Shown: positions 36,261 through 48,730 of the stretch, piece after piece
How the letters are laid out: each line of letters starts with the position of its first letter
How positions within the stretch are numbered: the stretch's first letter is position 1
Assembly: GCA_013396525.1 (NCBI GenBank)
Contig: VWYX01000404.1
Location: 544,893-608,892 of the forward strand
Length of the DNA stretch: 64,000 bases
Reading direction: 5' to 3'
DNA from: Chaetorhynchus papuensis
Taxonomy: Eukaryota; Chordata; Aves; Passeriformes; Rhipiduridae
Position numbers and translations under genes: made by a program
Notes under the pieces: generated by a model
What the model was told of the DNA's origin: nothing
Databases searched by the model: none
What the model saw: the letters and a program-made list of their open reading frames with translations, nothing else

Positions 36261-36769
36261 GCCATTTGGCAAGTAGAGAGGGAAGAGAGGCTGAGCTTCA
36301 TCTTGTGTCCCTGGAATATGCTCAAATTTGACCACGCTAGAACACTTTATTTGGGAAAAAATGTGGTTAGCATGAGCTCGGTGCAAAGCTCTTCCATAGG
36401 AGCAGCTCCCATCCCAGGGCATGGGTTTGCCACCACCCAGCTCCTGGGCGAGTGGCTGCCAAAGCCAAGGGCCACTGTGTCCCCACCAGTGTCATGGGGG
36501 TCAGAGGAATGGCAGAGGGAGCTGCAGCCCGGTGAGCTCCATCTTCTGCAGGCCGTGCCAGGGCCGTGCTCTGCCTGACTGTGTGTTTGGTGATTTACAC
36601 CATTTTTCTCCTGCCCTGTAGCAATCCTGCGTGAAGAGGAGAAGAGCAGGCACGTTCAGCCAGCCCTGTGCTGTGTGATCACATTGTCCCCTGTGCAATG
36701 TTCTGCAGCCCCAAGGATGTTTCTCCTCCCTGCCTGGCCCAGGACATGTCATCCCTTGCTCGGAGAGAA

Positions 36770-37260
36770 AATTAAGAATTGGTTGAGTTAATTTGCTGCA
36801 GATGATTGTTTGAGGAGCAAATAACCAAAAAAGCTGGTGGAAAGCCCAATTTTCCTCCCTCGTGGAGACTTTCTGGAGGACTTTCTGGAGCTCCTTTTTC
36901 CTGGAGGCTTTCTGGATGGTGGTTGGTGCCCCATGTTATGCCCTGAGGAAGGCATGGGCTGCCTTTGGGGGGGACTTTCAGTTGGCTTCCTCCCCACCCT
37001 GCTCCTCCTGCTCTCCCCCAAATCTGTACCAAGAAACAAGTATATTGTTTGCAAGCTAAAAACTAGAAATGATTTATATGTTTATAAGCCCAGCTCTGGC
37101 TCCATTTATTTTGGCAAAGGAATTGTTTGCATCTTTGCAGAATTCCTTCACCCAAACCACTCATTAGATATGAATTTCAAAACAGCCAGAGGGAGCGAGT
37201 GACTCAGGGGAATTAGCAAATGGCTTCTCAAAGACTTTTACGTCAGGGACAGCAGCTCGA
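36770..37260. promoter_or_regulatory. AT-rich island, candidate conserved element
   Basis: Two AT-rich blocks (about 36770-36840 and 37020-37240) with GTTAATTTGC, AAATGATTTATATG, TTTGCATCTTTGC, CATTAGATATG and a CRE-like TTACGTCAG word near 37240. Between them lies a small CTTTCTGGA tandem patch at about 36866-36918. No long frame has family similarity. Confidence 0.35.
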
Positions 37261-38284
37261 TTCCAGATCTCGGTGCCAGTGGCCCAGAAGACATTGTCAT
37301 CTCATGTTGGGTCGGTGACCGTGAGTCAACCAGTGTGATTGAGGACCTTGGTCTTTGACTCCGAGCTGGCAGGTGTCTTCGCCATGAGAAACCTCAGCCA
37401 AGGGAGAAGCCAGGAAAGACAGGAGGAGAAGGATTCCATCAATGAACTTTCACTGGACACAACAGCATCAGCTACCGGAGCTGATGGAGGAGTGATGTTC
37501 TACCACAGCTCTTTCACCTCAGCGTGAAGATCTGGGAGTTTCTGGAAAGGATGTTTGAGGAGAGTCAGGCCTGTGATCTGAAGATGGGGCGAGTGTGACC
37601 GCTGGTGCCTCTGCTGTGGGTTTAAAGACCACCTTGTTTTTCACCTGGAAGCAATTAAGAAAGCTATGCACTTTCTGTGAGATGGTTCCAGTTATCACTT
37701 TCCTCCTTCAGACAAGAACCCACAAAGCAACCACCGGGTATGATGATGCCCCATCACCCTGTCCTGGCAGAGCTTCTTGATTTGGGCTGGCACTGGGAAT
37801 GGGAGCAGCTTGTCAGGCTGGTTTAGCAGAGGAGATGTGTGCAAGGAAGGACGTTGCTCTGCTGATGGCACTGTGGGGGCTCTGGACAATTTTGGCGCCC
37901 TCAGAAATGTCTGCTTGGGGCAAGGGGGCAGGCACATCTTCTGTGGAAGAAGGTCTGTGAGGAGTGAGAATGGTTGAGGTCACCCTGGTGGGAGGAGGGT
38001 CTTCCACCCTGGACCAGGCAGCCCAGACCAGCAGAGGTGTCCCATCCGCTGAACCTCCAAGGGTACTTGGCGCTGGTGCTCCCCCGTGTCACCTGTTTTC
38101 TCTGGAGGCACAGCTGGAGCTCTGGCAGGCAGCGTGCCCTGCAGCAGCTGGTCCCTATCCACGTGTGTCAGGCAGCTCGTGGTGCCACCAGGCTCCTGGT
38201 CTCCATCCCCACTCTACCCCAACCTGCCCTGCACCCCCGCCTGGCTGTGCTGGCTCGCTCCCGAGCCAACCTTGTCTCCTTGTC
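37261..38284. other. Non-coding; nothing firm
   Basis: No supported gene or repeat. Confidence 0.5.
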
Positions 38285-38560
38285 TCACAAGTAGAGATGA
38301 AAATAAACTCCAGTGAAGGGTCCTTTAACTTTCTCTACTCGAGTGAAAATAAATGCGCTTTCCCCACCACCCGGCCCTGTAAATTCCCTGCACTGTGAAA
38401 TATCTTCCAGATATAGTAAAGAGACGGCTTTCGACTATTTTTTTTAAACATCTTTAACTGGTGTATATATTTCCAGGGAGACGTAATAAGCGCTACAGCT
38501 AATTTATCTGCGTGTACTGTAAATATTTTCAGGAGATAGCAGAAAGGATTTCAAACACAT
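38285..38560. promoter_or_regulatory. AT-rich island, candidate conserved element
   Basis: AT-rich stretch with GAAAATAAACTCC and GAAAATAAATGCG direct similarity (about 38298 and 38343), GTGTATATATTTCC, GCTAATTTATC and GTAAATATTTTC. It stands out clearly from GC-rich flanks. The CACTGTGAAATATC and GTACTGTAAATATT words also repeat in related form. Confidence 0.38.
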
Positions 38561-39450
38561 GGCTGGGAGTATTGGCACACAGCGTAGGTTGGGTGGGAAG
38601 GATGCCTTTAACCCTTTGTGTGCCATGTCCTTTCTCTTTGCTCCTCTGTCTGTGTCCCCGGTGCAGTAACTCCTCGCCAGCCCAGGGCTCTCCCTCCAGC
38701 GGATGTCCATCCAGATGTTTGGATTGAACAGGGTTCTGAGGCTTGTTCTTCCATTTGACCTTGTAGTCCTTGCTCTGGAGGCACTGGGAGCTCAACTGGG
38801 AGCCAGTGGGAGCTCCCCTCCTGACCTACTGCCCGTAGCCATGCCTGGATCCCTGCACTGCTGCCCACATGGGACCTGCTGCTACAAGCACAGGACAAGA
38901 TTTGGGAAGAAAAAATCCTGCTTGGGCATCAAAGCGAGTGTCTTGCAGCCCCAGCATCCTTTGGGTTTCAGCAGAAATTGCAAACCCATGGTGGGGGAAA
39001 ACCAGGGTGCCCAGTTGCTGCCAAGCACTGGGACTCGGAAAGGAGGCTGAACATGGCAGGGACAGAGGTTCTGGCTACGTGTTTTTGTCCCCTTGGCCCT
39101 TGGGAGATGTGAGTTCTGCAGAAGAAGGAGGCTTGGTCCACCAACAGCCCATTCTCAGGGCTCTTAGGTGTGATGGGAGAGCCCCCAGGCGATGGAGAGC
39201 TGGGGGAGCAGAGGGTGGCAGGGTGCAGGCACGCGTGGCTCCTGGGGGAGCAGCCACCAGCAGATGCAGAGGTTCCTGTCCAGCCCCCACCCAGCCTGGC
39301 CCCAGGGGATGCAGGGACTGGCATCTGCTGGGACACAGCCCACCAAGCACCCACAAACCCACTCCTGTCATGGTGACTCCTGGCTACACGTCCCACTCGG
39401 GACCACATCCAGGGTGCTGTGATCCTCTGGGGACCATGACCCTGTTTTCA
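38561..39450. other. Non-coding; nothing recognised
   Basis: No exon or repeat is recognised between the AT-rich island and the CR1 end. Confidence 0.5.
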
Positions 39451-39553
39451 CAGAATCACACAGAATCACAGAATCACCAGGTTGGAAGAGACCTTTAAGA
39501 TCATCGAGTCCAACCCATGCCCCAACACCTCAACTAAACCATGGCACCGAGTG
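39451..39553 (-). mobile_element. CR1 LINE fragment, 3' end
   Basis: It starts with inverted terminal repeats (CAGAATCACACAGAATCAC), then GGTTGGAAGAGACCTTTAAG and ATCATCGAGTCCAACC, and ends near AACTAAACCATGGCACC. This short, 5'-truncated copy is a different subfamily from the one at 2178. Confidence 0.93.
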
Positions 39554-40504
39554 GGAGAGCTCTTGCAGGGATGGGTGACATGGGGGTCCAATGGCCACCT
39601 TCACTCCTCCTGTGCCCTGATAGTCCCCAGGAACTGCTGTGGGAGATGGTAACTTTTCCAGGGGAAGGTCTGGAGAAGGAAGTCGTGGGGTGCTGGCCTG
39701 GGGGAGCAGAGGTCTTTCATCACACAGCCAATGTCTGGTGTCAGCAGGGAATCGTGCTAAAAGCACATTCAATTCAATGCCTGTTATTAAGCAAAGCCAG
39801 CTCTGTAGCACGAACAGCCTGTCCTGAAACTGTGGGTCACCGCAGCTGGGCCAGTCACCCTGCTGAGGGGTCTGCTTGCCAGGCTGGGGAGGCTGTGCAC
39901 CCTCTCCATCACAGCCCTCCCCTCTGCTGTGAGCTCACCACGAGCTCCTGCCTTTTGGCTGGTTTGCAGGGGTGTTTTGGCCAAGGCAGCATTTTCCCTG
40001 GGATTCTCCTGCAATAAGTCCACTCCTTCACTCTGGCAGCTTGCCCTCTCCTGACCATACCTAGTGGTTTGGAGTCCTGGGGGTATCTGGGGCTCCCAGC
40101 CCTTCAGCTGGGTGCCTCTGGCTCACTGCAGGTTTGGGGTCTCTGTTGGCAGTGGGAGAAGGAAGGATGCACTCTCTGTTAGGAAGAAAGATGGGATTTC
40201 CCCAACTGTTTGCACAAGGCCTTGAGGGTTTGGGACTTCTCTCCATCCGGGCTTTTAGTGGGCATGGGTCTGATCCAGACTAATTCCAGACAGGTTGCAG
40301 TCCCTTTGGCTGGTTCCAAAGCATCACCTAAGTTGTGGATAGAGCAGTTCCTCGCACCAGCTGAGGCTGGACAACAGGCTGAGGCTGTCAGGGCAGGAGA
40401 GCTGCCACAGCCACTGGGAGGAGAGCCCAGGCAAGGTGAGTCTTCCTGGCAGCAGGCATGGTTGCGGTGGCTGCATGGTCCGGGCAATCTGCTCCCCAGG
40501 CTCT
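39554..40504. other. Non-coding; nothing recognised
   Basis: Ordinary GC-rich sequence. Confidence 0.5.
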
Positions 40505-40745
40505 GTCCCCATGAAGTAATTTGATGCAGAATAAGGACAAGAGGTACCTATTGGCTTGGAGCCCAACTGAAAAGCCACAAGAAGGAGATAAAAGCCTTTA
40601 AATGCTAAGCCTGTCCGAAGAGACAATAAAAGGCAAATGTATTCCCAGCTTTATGTCCATGTCTTTTTACTTGATTTATGGACTTTTTTCTATAATCCTT
40701 CATGCTTTGTGACTCTTCAAGTCGTTCAGCTGTCGTAAAAGGCCT
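40505..40745. promoter_or_regulatory. AT-rich island, candidate conserved element
   Basis: AT-rich with GAAGTAATTTGATG, GATAAAAGCCTTTAAATGC, GACAATAAAAGGC and CTTGATTTATGG. No frame shows family similarity. Confidence 0.3.
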
Positions 40746-42299
40746 GTGGAAGCAAACTGCATCAGCCAGGGGATTCCATATCCATCCCTTAGCCTGGGCT
40801 GATTTTGTTGTAGGGTCCAGTTCAGGACCTGCAATGGGCCTTTGCCTGATGTCCCACAGGGTAGAGAAGCCCAGGGTGAGCCCTGATGCCACAGCAGAGG
40901 GCACAGAGGGGGTTTTGTGGCCACGAAGAGGAAAAGGCAAGCAAAGAGAAAGGACCCAAATATTTCCATTCAGCCTCTGGGTGAGCAGCAAAATGTTTGG
41001 GAGCTGGATCTGCAAAGAGGATCCAGATGGGGGGAACCACAGCTGCTCCCTGTGAGTGGAGCCTGAATGTCTTTGGGAATGTGGGGTGGAAGGTTGGCAG
41101 GGGGTAGCCCCGGGGCTGGGGGGCTGTGGGAGCAGGGAGTGGGAGGCAGCCATCCCCACACACCCAGCGTGTGTGGATCTGGAGCTAATCAGCCTGACAC
41201 AGGATGCTTGGGTGTCTGCTGGGGCCGGGCTATGAAAGCAATTGCTCTCAATAAAACAATGTTTCCCTCCTCCGTTTCATTCGGAAGTGAAGCTGTGAGT
41301 CCAAATGTCCTCAGCTGACTCTCCTGGTCCTTCTGTCCCCTCTGAGGGGAGGAATTGACTGAGACACGGGGACTGGTGCAGCTGAGCAGGAGCACGTGTG
41401 CCTTCCCATCACACACTGTGGGTGCCCCCAGGCCAAGTCCCACGGCTCTGGGTGCCGACTGTGGCTCTGGGCAGATGAGCAGCTCTAAAACTGGGTCCTC
41501 TCAGGTGCAATGATCCCCCTGAGGTTGGGAAGTGGAGACATCTCTTCCCTTTGTTCTTCCCAGAGCAGCTCCTGTTGCAAGAGGAGCAGCTGTAGGGCTG
41601 TGTGGTGGTGAGGGAGAAGGGATGGAATGGCTCTGGGAATGGTGGGGAGCAGCTCTGGGCTGGGGGCAGTGGTGGAGCGCAGCTCTTCTCAGAGCCTGCT
41701 CTGCTCCTGGAGGCAGGAATTGTCCCAGCTGACTGGGAAAGTGCTGGGTACCGGGTAGAGGAGCCGCTGACTGTGGCTGTCTTGGGGCACCCTGGGGGCA
41801 TCCCCTCTCCCTCCCAGCAGCCAGTGACCCTGCTGTCCCCTGCCCTTGCTGCTGATGGGCACAGCAGCCCTGAGAGTAGCATGTGATCCCTGTGTGGGCA
41901 CAGCCTGGCTTTGCCCTGCAGCACCCTGGGAAGGGCACACATGTCCTGCAGCTTCCCCTGCCCACAGCCCAGACCACCACCCGTGATGCCCAGGGTGGCA
42001 TCCTCTTCCCAGTGCCACCACCAGACACATTTCATTTTCACTTCTGCACAGGCAGCAGCACTTCTGTTTGGTGTCCATTCCCAAAATCTTCAGGTGCCAG
42101 GTGGGACTTCTGCAGCTTCAGATGGTGACTTTGTGTCTGTCCTCTCAACTCCTGCTCCAGGGCCAGACTGCCCCAGGACCCCTGGCTCACACAACCTTCC
42201 ATCACCTCTCACACTTAGTGCCAATTTGCAACAAACCCGGTGAGGGGGAAGATTTGGGGGATCCTGGGGAGAGGGCTGTGGGGAAGCAGAATTTGGCCT
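40746..42299. other. Non-coding; nothing firm
   Basis: A small AT-richer patch lies at about 41225-41300. Minus-strand frames at 41409-42041 are composition-driven. Confidence 0.5.
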
Positions 42300-42315
42300 G
42301 TCCCTAAAAGTCTCT

Positions 42316-42346
42316 AAAAAAAAATATTATATATATATATATATTC
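42316..42346. repeat. A-run and (AT)n microsatellite
   Basis: Nine A followed by an alternating AT tract of about 20 bases. Confidence 0.95.
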
Positions 42347-42496
42347 TTGCCTGTAAAAAAATTAGTAATTTTAAACCGCAGGCAAATGCTTCACATTCCT
42401 GAGCTATGCTGCCCTCTGTTTACTGCCCTTATTGTTCTCAATGAGCTGGAACCGTGGAAATGAATATTCGCTCTGACCCCATCCTTCGCCCTGAGA

Positions 42497-42532
42497 AAGA
42501 AAGGAAGAAAGAAAGAAAAGAGGAAAAAGGAC
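42497..42532. repeat. GAAA/GGAA purine-rich microsatellite
   Basis: Imperfect GAAA and GGAA units; pure purine on the plus strand. Confidence 0.9.
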
Positions 42533-42639
42533 CAAAACTGCCGAAGGAAAACAGAGTCATTCTCCCCATGATTGAGTGAAAGAATAACATGGGAGCGTGG
42601 AAATAGAGCTGCCAGGGCGCAGCAATTGATTTACAGCAG

Positions 42640-43000
42640 GATCTGAATGCCGTCACCACCGCGCTGCGCTGGCTCTGCCCGCCGGGACGGCCGCCGGGCT
42701 CCCCGGGCACCTCCCCGCTGCAGAGAGGAGATGCCGGCCAGGGACAGGGGGTCGGGCACTTGGGGGTGGCTGGCAGAGGACGGCAGGATTTACAGCCCAG
42801 CCTCCGCTTGGGTTATCTCCGGCTGGGGCACGGCTGCAGACCACACAGGCGCACGCCGGGGTGATTTTTACTGGTTCCGCAATGTCACGGGCTGCGCATG
42901 GGAGCCGTGCGGCGCTGACAGGCGGCCTCGGCACGCCCTGGGGCCTGTGGGGACACACAGCGAGGGGACACGCACGGGGGACGGCCGGGGGACATGCGCT
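42640..43000. promoter_or_regulatory. CpG-rich island
   Basis: Dense CpG (GCCGTCACCACCGCGCTGCG, CCGCCGGGACGGCCGCCGGG, GTGCGGCGCTGAC) compared with flanks. No first exon can be supported in either strand. Confidence 0.5.
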
Positions 43001-44109
43001 GGGCTGCAGGAGGGCATCCATGGGGTTGCGGGGAGAACGGGCATCAGGAACGACCTGCACGAGGATGTGTTCCATCTGCCTGAGCGCTCCAGGCTGCCTG
43101 AGGCCGCGGAGCAGACACCCTGCCCAGAAGAGGACTCCAAGCCCCATTGCTTGGTTTTCTCTCCTCTAGTCACCCACCGGGCTGGGAAGAGCAGAGATGC
43201 CAGCCCAGCCTCGGGCTCTGTGCCAAACGTCCCTATGCCCGCAGCAGCCAGTTCCTGAGATGGGTACGGGAAGGGGACAATTGCTCTGAGTCCCAGGTCC
43301 CCCCAGCACCCACTGTCAGCAGATCTCTCCAGAGGCAGCACTGGAGGCTGGGCTGCCCAGAGTGGGGGACCCAGCTGATCCTCAGCAGGGGTGAAGGCAG
43401 TGGCAGCTGGCAGGGGGAAGTCCCCATCCCTCCTGTGCTCCCTCAGTTAATCATCACGTTGGGTAATTGCACGAGTGGCCGAGGGGGCAGCCCGCAAGGA
43501 TCTGACTGCAGGTGTGGGGCCGTGGACGGGCGCAGAAAGCTTTTAACTGGAATAGGGTTACAGCCAGGCAGCCCAGCAATGCCAGGGATGCGAGGAATCC
43601 CTTACCTGCTTCAAAAGGACGCTTTCTTTATCATCTAATTAAAAAAAGGGCAGTGGTGGGGGGGACCAGAGCGCACCTGTGCTGGCAAACACCCGGCCAA
43701 GAAAGGGGGGAGCGAGGGCCCAAGCCGGGAGCGGGAGCGAGGAGGGCATGAGGGGACTGCAGTGGAGGAAAGTGGCAGAAGGGCAAGGACTAGGATGGGT
43801 CAGCACCTCCGGGACTCCATGGCACTTCTGCTGCCAGTCGGTTGTGCCAGGTGGCCCCTGCCTGGTTCCACTGTGGCAGTGCAGGGCACACAGCCTTTCC
43901 AGCTGTGGTCAGGCTGCCTTCATCCCCATGCAATGCCATCCCTCTGCCTGACAGGTCTAGAAAGCACCTCCACAGCTGATTTATTGGCAAGGTTAATATT
44001 AATCTGTAGGGATAAATCCTAGCTGGGAAAGATGGTGTGAGCTCTGTGCCCTGATACAGCTCCTGGGCAGTGCCCTGGATAAGTTTCACACTGCTCAGCT
44101 CTTCCTTCC
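43001..44109. other. Non-coding; nothing firm
   Basis: No exon supported. About 43440-43560 includes GTTAATCATCACG and GGGTAATTGCACG and may belong to a conserved element. Confidence 0.45.
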
Positions 44110-44373
44110 CTCTTCCTCAGCTGTTATTATTGGAGCTGTGTCAGGGGAGGGTCAGGCTGGAGATCAGGGAAAGGTTCTTCCCCCAGAGGGTGCTGGGCAC
44201 TGCCCAGGCTCCCCAGGGAATGGGCACGGCCCCGAGGCTGCCAGAGCTCCAGGAGCATTTGGACACTGTTGCCAGGCCCAGGGTGGGATTGTTGGGACGT
44301 CTGTGCAGGGCCAGGAGCTGGACTGGATGATCCTGATGGATCCTTTCCCACTCAGGAGATACTGTGATTATTA
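44110..44373 (+). mobile_element. CR1 LINE fragment, 3' end, plus orientation
   Basis: Reads in CR1 sense: GGAGCTGTGTCAGGGGAGGG, TCAGGCTGGAGATCAGG, AAAGGTTCTTCCCCCAGAGG, later GAGCTGGACTGGATGATCC and finally CTCAGGAGATACTGTGATTA. The terminal octamers have decayed to a single copy. The left boundary is approximate. Confidence 0.93.
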
Positions 44374-47300
44374 GATGGGAAGAGTGTTTTAAAATTGATG
44401 TTTCAGTCAAAATGACTCCTTCAGTGAATCAGCCCAGGCAGCATCAAGGCAAAATTTCCAGTAGGAAAGAGCAAATTACTCTTGGGGTTAATGGGGGTGA
44501 GCCCTGGCTTTGGGATCTCAAAAAGCTCCTGCTCCATCTGGCTCTATCTGGCTCCTGCTGAGTGTGGTGAAAACGGGGCTGGGGATGCAGCATCTCCCAC
44601 CCTTCCTAGAGAATGTGTGCGGATGAAGCAACCCTGAACTCTCCATCCCTCCACTGACTCCAGTTGAAATTGGCTGGTGGCTTCGACAGTTCCAGAGCTG
44701 GACACAGAGACATACCCACACATACCATGAGTGCAGAAACTTTGAGTGCTTTGGAAACCAAGCCAAGAAATAAAGGAAAAAATGAAAAAGAAAAGGATGA
44801 AGCAGAATGGAATCAAGCCATTCATGAGCTGTGGGAGCAGTTTGGACTAAGAGCCCAGCACGGGTTTAATGAGATCATTTCACACCTCTAATTAAAAAGG
44901 TGCAACTCTCTGCAAGGAGGAGGTTGTGGGCCCTGGGACACCTCAGGGGTTTGCAGGATGGAGAAGTCAGGGGTGGAGGAGAGGGGCTGTTTGCTCTGGA
45001 TGCGTTTGCTGGCTCTGGCTCTGGGGAATGGAGCCATCACTGAGTGCATGGAAGTAACCCCAGAGGGGTTGTTTGTGTGTAGAGGACTGTCACATCCCAC
45101 TTCCATGCTGGCATGCCAGAGGGATGGACACCCCCCGATCCCCAGATCCCCAGATTCCTGGGGGGATGCTGGTGGCACCTTGCTGAGGCCAGGTTGGGAC
45201 AGGGTCCCCCCCACCGAGCCTCAGTTTCCCCAGCTGTGAAGTGCAGGGGGGACCCTCAAGGTGCACTGCGAGGAGCTGAAGTCTTGCTGAATGGGGGATC
45301 TGGCTCTTCTTGCAGCCTGTCTCTCCCTGGCCCCCCAACTGGCTCATGGGTTTCCCAGGTGTCCCGAGAGGTTCTACTTCCCCCACCTCACAAGTGGGAA
45401 CTGGGTGCCACCCCACTGACACCTGCAGCAGTGATGGATGCGTCCTGTGGTCACAGCAGCCGGCACAGAGCCCAGGATGGGTGCTGGGATCTCACCCCAG
45501 GGGTGATGTCCTGCACCAGGACCCTGCGCCCACCCCTTGCAGGGTTGGATCTGGGTGAGAACACAGCTGGGTGCTGAGGCAGCAGCACGCTGTGGGGTGC
45601 CTGGGTTTGGGAAGGCTCCTGGAGCCTCCGGCAGCCCTCCCTTTGTCTCCAGAGCAGAGGGGCCTCGCTGCAGCTCCTGAGCCTGAGGCTGCTGCAGGTG
45701 GGCGCATCCACTCCTTGGCTCTGGCCCTGCTCCCGGTGCAGGGGAAGGCAGAGTCCTCTGGGGATGGGGTGGGAGGAGAAGGATGGGAACGAGGACAGCT
45801 AAGCCTTGAGCTTCACACGCCTGATTCTACAGCTTTTGGCTTCACCTCGCCTCCCGTCCCTGCCTGGCAGCCGGGATCCGCATGGACCGATGCCAGCCAA
45901 AAACAAATGCCCTTCCAGCCCCTCGGGGGGAGACAGTGAGGCATGAGGGTGGAGAGCAGGGCTTGGGGGCTGTGCTGGAGAGGAGCAGCCCTAAAGCCCC
46001 CACCATGGTGCAGGAGAGGACTCCCCCATCCCTCCTGCAGCAGGTCTCTGGGCCGTGAGGGAGTTAAAGCCCACCCCATGCCACTCTACTCCACCCTAAC
46101 GATGTGCGCACTGGGCCCCCTTCCTCCATCCCCCTTTTGCAGGAGCAGGAGTGGCAGGAAGTCATGCTCTGCCTTGGCAGCGGCATTGTGGTGGCACTGC
46201 AAGGACACATGGTCCCATCCATGCTGTAGTCCCGTGGGAGCTGTGGCACAGCCAGGGTGGAGCTGTGCAGTGAGGGGCAACCAGCCCAGACCCTGCCACA
46301 GCTGTGCTGTGCTGTCCACTTCCACCCCAGGACCTCAGGGCCAGTGCCGGCACAAGCAGCCTCATAATCCCCCACGCCACTCCTGGAGGGGGATGTCCAG
46401 GCTGTGTAAGGCAGCCTGGGTTGGTGCCGCCTCCAGACATTCCCTGTGCTCCTCAGATGTCCAAGACAGAGCTTGCAAGGACTGTTACCAAGGCATGGTG
46501 GATCTGTACCAGTGAGAGCTGCAGGCAGCTGGACATCTGCCCGCATCGCCTCCTGCCAGGCAAGGTCTGGGATGTGCTTCCAGCCTGGAAGTTATTTTAG
46601 TACCCAAGTCTCTTTCTGAGGCAGTGCAGCTCCTGGTTTTTCAGCACATCCCTCCTGGCCAGGGGCCTGGCATGTTCCTGACCCCTGCCCCTTGTCCCCA
46701 CAGTGGGAAGAGAGCCAGCTCCCTGTCCTCTGCTGTCCCCTGGGACAACATACTGCTGCTGACCTGTGCCAGGACTGACACAGTCCCTCCACAGCCCCCA
46801 CCTTGCACTGGCCAACACATGGAAATCCGTCCCCAAAGCTGACGTGCCAGCTCCATCCTGAAAACACCTGCTCAGATCCCGTGAGCGTAGCACATGTGCG
46901 AGCCGGCCCCTCCCTCCCCCTTGTAGCTGCTGGCAGGCAGAGCCTGTGGCAAAGCTGACACTAAAGCTGTCCCTTTCTGTCCCTCTGCCTCCAGTGATGA
47001 AGGAAAGTTTCAGGGAGAGGCTGTGGAGCCTGGCAGCTGCTGGAGCAGTTTGAAGATGAGTTCAAAATTTGGCTGATTTTCCACTGTGTGTGATGGTTCC
47101 TCGGCAGCTCACGTGTCCTTGCTCTGCAGAGAGGCCCTGTGGCTCAGCACGATGGAGTTCGGGGTGAAAACAACAGATTCGGTTAGAACATCCCTCCTCT
47201 GAAACCTCAGCACTGGTAAAAGCTTGGCATAGCCAGCTCATGGTGCCACCAGCTGCTCTGCCCAGCTCCCATGTGATGAGTTGTGACCTTCCCTCAGGTT

Positions 47301-48449
47301 ATTGCTCTGCGATGCTGCACCCACCCCTGCTCCAACGATCTCAGTGCTGGCCACCATGGGCTTCTTCCACACCATCCTGCTCCTCTTGCTACCTGCATCC
47401 TGCCTGGGCCCTCCCTGGGCCCTGCCTCTGGCCTGGCACAACTTCCTTCCTCTCAGGCCCCTCCGATGATGCTGTGCTGGTGCAGCCCCACTGCCTGGCA
47501 CAGCACGGGGAGGTGCTCCTGGCTGAACATGCAGCTCCAAAATGTCCTCAGCTTTTCCAGAAGAGCTGTGAGAAGCTTGAGCCCAGAGGAGAACCCAGGG
47601 GTGGGGGGAGCAGGAGAGGGGAGGAGGGAGAGTTTTCCCTCCTAATTTCAATAAACTAAATGAAAGGGGCGGAAAATTGGTATTTCATGCAAAACTTGGT
47701 GAGGGTTAAACCACTTCCAGATGCTGTCTCAGGTTTTGCTCCAACCTGATCTGTTGCAGATAAAGCTGTAGACGCCCCTGCCAGATATTGTATTACACAC
47801 CAGTGGAGTTTCCAAGCAGTGCCGTGATCCAGGTGGCATTTTGTGCCATGCTGTCCCACAAAGAGACCACTCAGACATGTCCCTCCCAAGGACTGCACTG
47901 AGCAGGCCTTGGTGTGGACAAGGTGGGGCTGGTGGCCGGGGAGGTGGCAGCCCCGTGGGGAAGCAGGAGGTGGCAGATGCCAGCATAATGGACCCCCTGT
48001 CCTAGACACCACTCTGGCTTTACCCTCTTCCACCATCCCTTTTCTGCAGGACCATCCCCAGCTTTTCCCTCTGCTCCTAGTCTGACCTGCTCCCACCCCT
48101 GTGGGCTCTGTCACCTCGATGGCACCCGGTGTGCAGGTGGAGAAGACCTGGGAGGGTGGTGACACAGGGGCTTCCTTCCCATAACATGGGAGAGCAGGAG
48201 CTCCCTGGACCCGAGTGAGGTCCAGGACTGGCACAGCAAAGCGCTGCAGCTCTGAACCCCACTGGCACCTTGTGCCCACCCCAGCAACCCCAGGATGGGT
48301 CTTACCGCTGCCTGTGACTGATGCACAGGGTGATTTTAAGGTTGGGCAAACTGAGGCAGAGCCAGGTCAAGAGTAGAAGATGAGCTGACTGCACCTCTGG
48401 GGCTGCTGCTCTGCTCCACACCTGCCCATGAAGAGGAAATGAGGGTCCC
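44374..48449. other. Non-coding; nothing firm
   Basis: About 4 kb of GC-rich sequence with short chance frames. About 47640-47790 is AT-richer (TTTCAATAAACTAAATG, GGTATTTCATGC) and may hold a small element. Confidence 0.5.
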
Positions 48450-48730
48450 GTGGCCAAACTGCAGCTTCGGCACGGCCGGTATTGGATCCGGCAGCAGGTC
48501 CGGCAGCGGGTGCAGCGGTGGGTGCAGCGGTGGGTGCAGCGGCGGGTCCCGCACACCTGCCCAGAGCGGGAGCATAGCCGGCATTCCTGCCCTCGGAGCC
48601 CCCTTCCTGCCCCCCCGCCGGCGCTGCGCCCCCGCTGCCTCTCGGCCTCCGCTTGTTTTCTTAGCAGGCGGGTCCCGCGCTCTCCGAGCCCAACAATTTC
48701 CTGCCCGAGCGAACGCATTCCTCTATTCCC
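48450..48730. promoter_or_regulatory. CpG-rich island
   Basis: CpG-dense block (CGGCACGGCCGG, CCCGCCGGCGCTGCGCCCCC, CGGGTCCCGCGCTCTCCG) including a 12-bp repeat. No exon is supported. Confidence 0.5.
48503..48547. repeat. 12-bp minisatellite
   Basis: GCAGCGGTGGGT at 48512 and 48524, a variant GCAGCGGCGGGT at 48536, and a 9-base partial copy before them. Confidence 0.9.

Larger units (their letters stand above)
42300..42640. promoter_or_regulatory. AT-rich island beside a CpG-rich patch
   Basis: An A-run and (AT)n tract at 42316-42346, then ATTAGTAATTTTAAACC, GGAAATGAATATTCGC, a GAAA-rich purine tract (42497-42532) and GCAATTGATTTACAGC. It directly abuts the CpG-rich block at 42640, the arrangement often seen at regulatory regions or promoters of developmental genes. 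Confidence 0.35.

Noticed and set aside
42316..42346. (AT)n tract as a functional element by itself.
   Set aside because: A simple microsatellite; only the surrounding complex AT-rich sequence is of interest.
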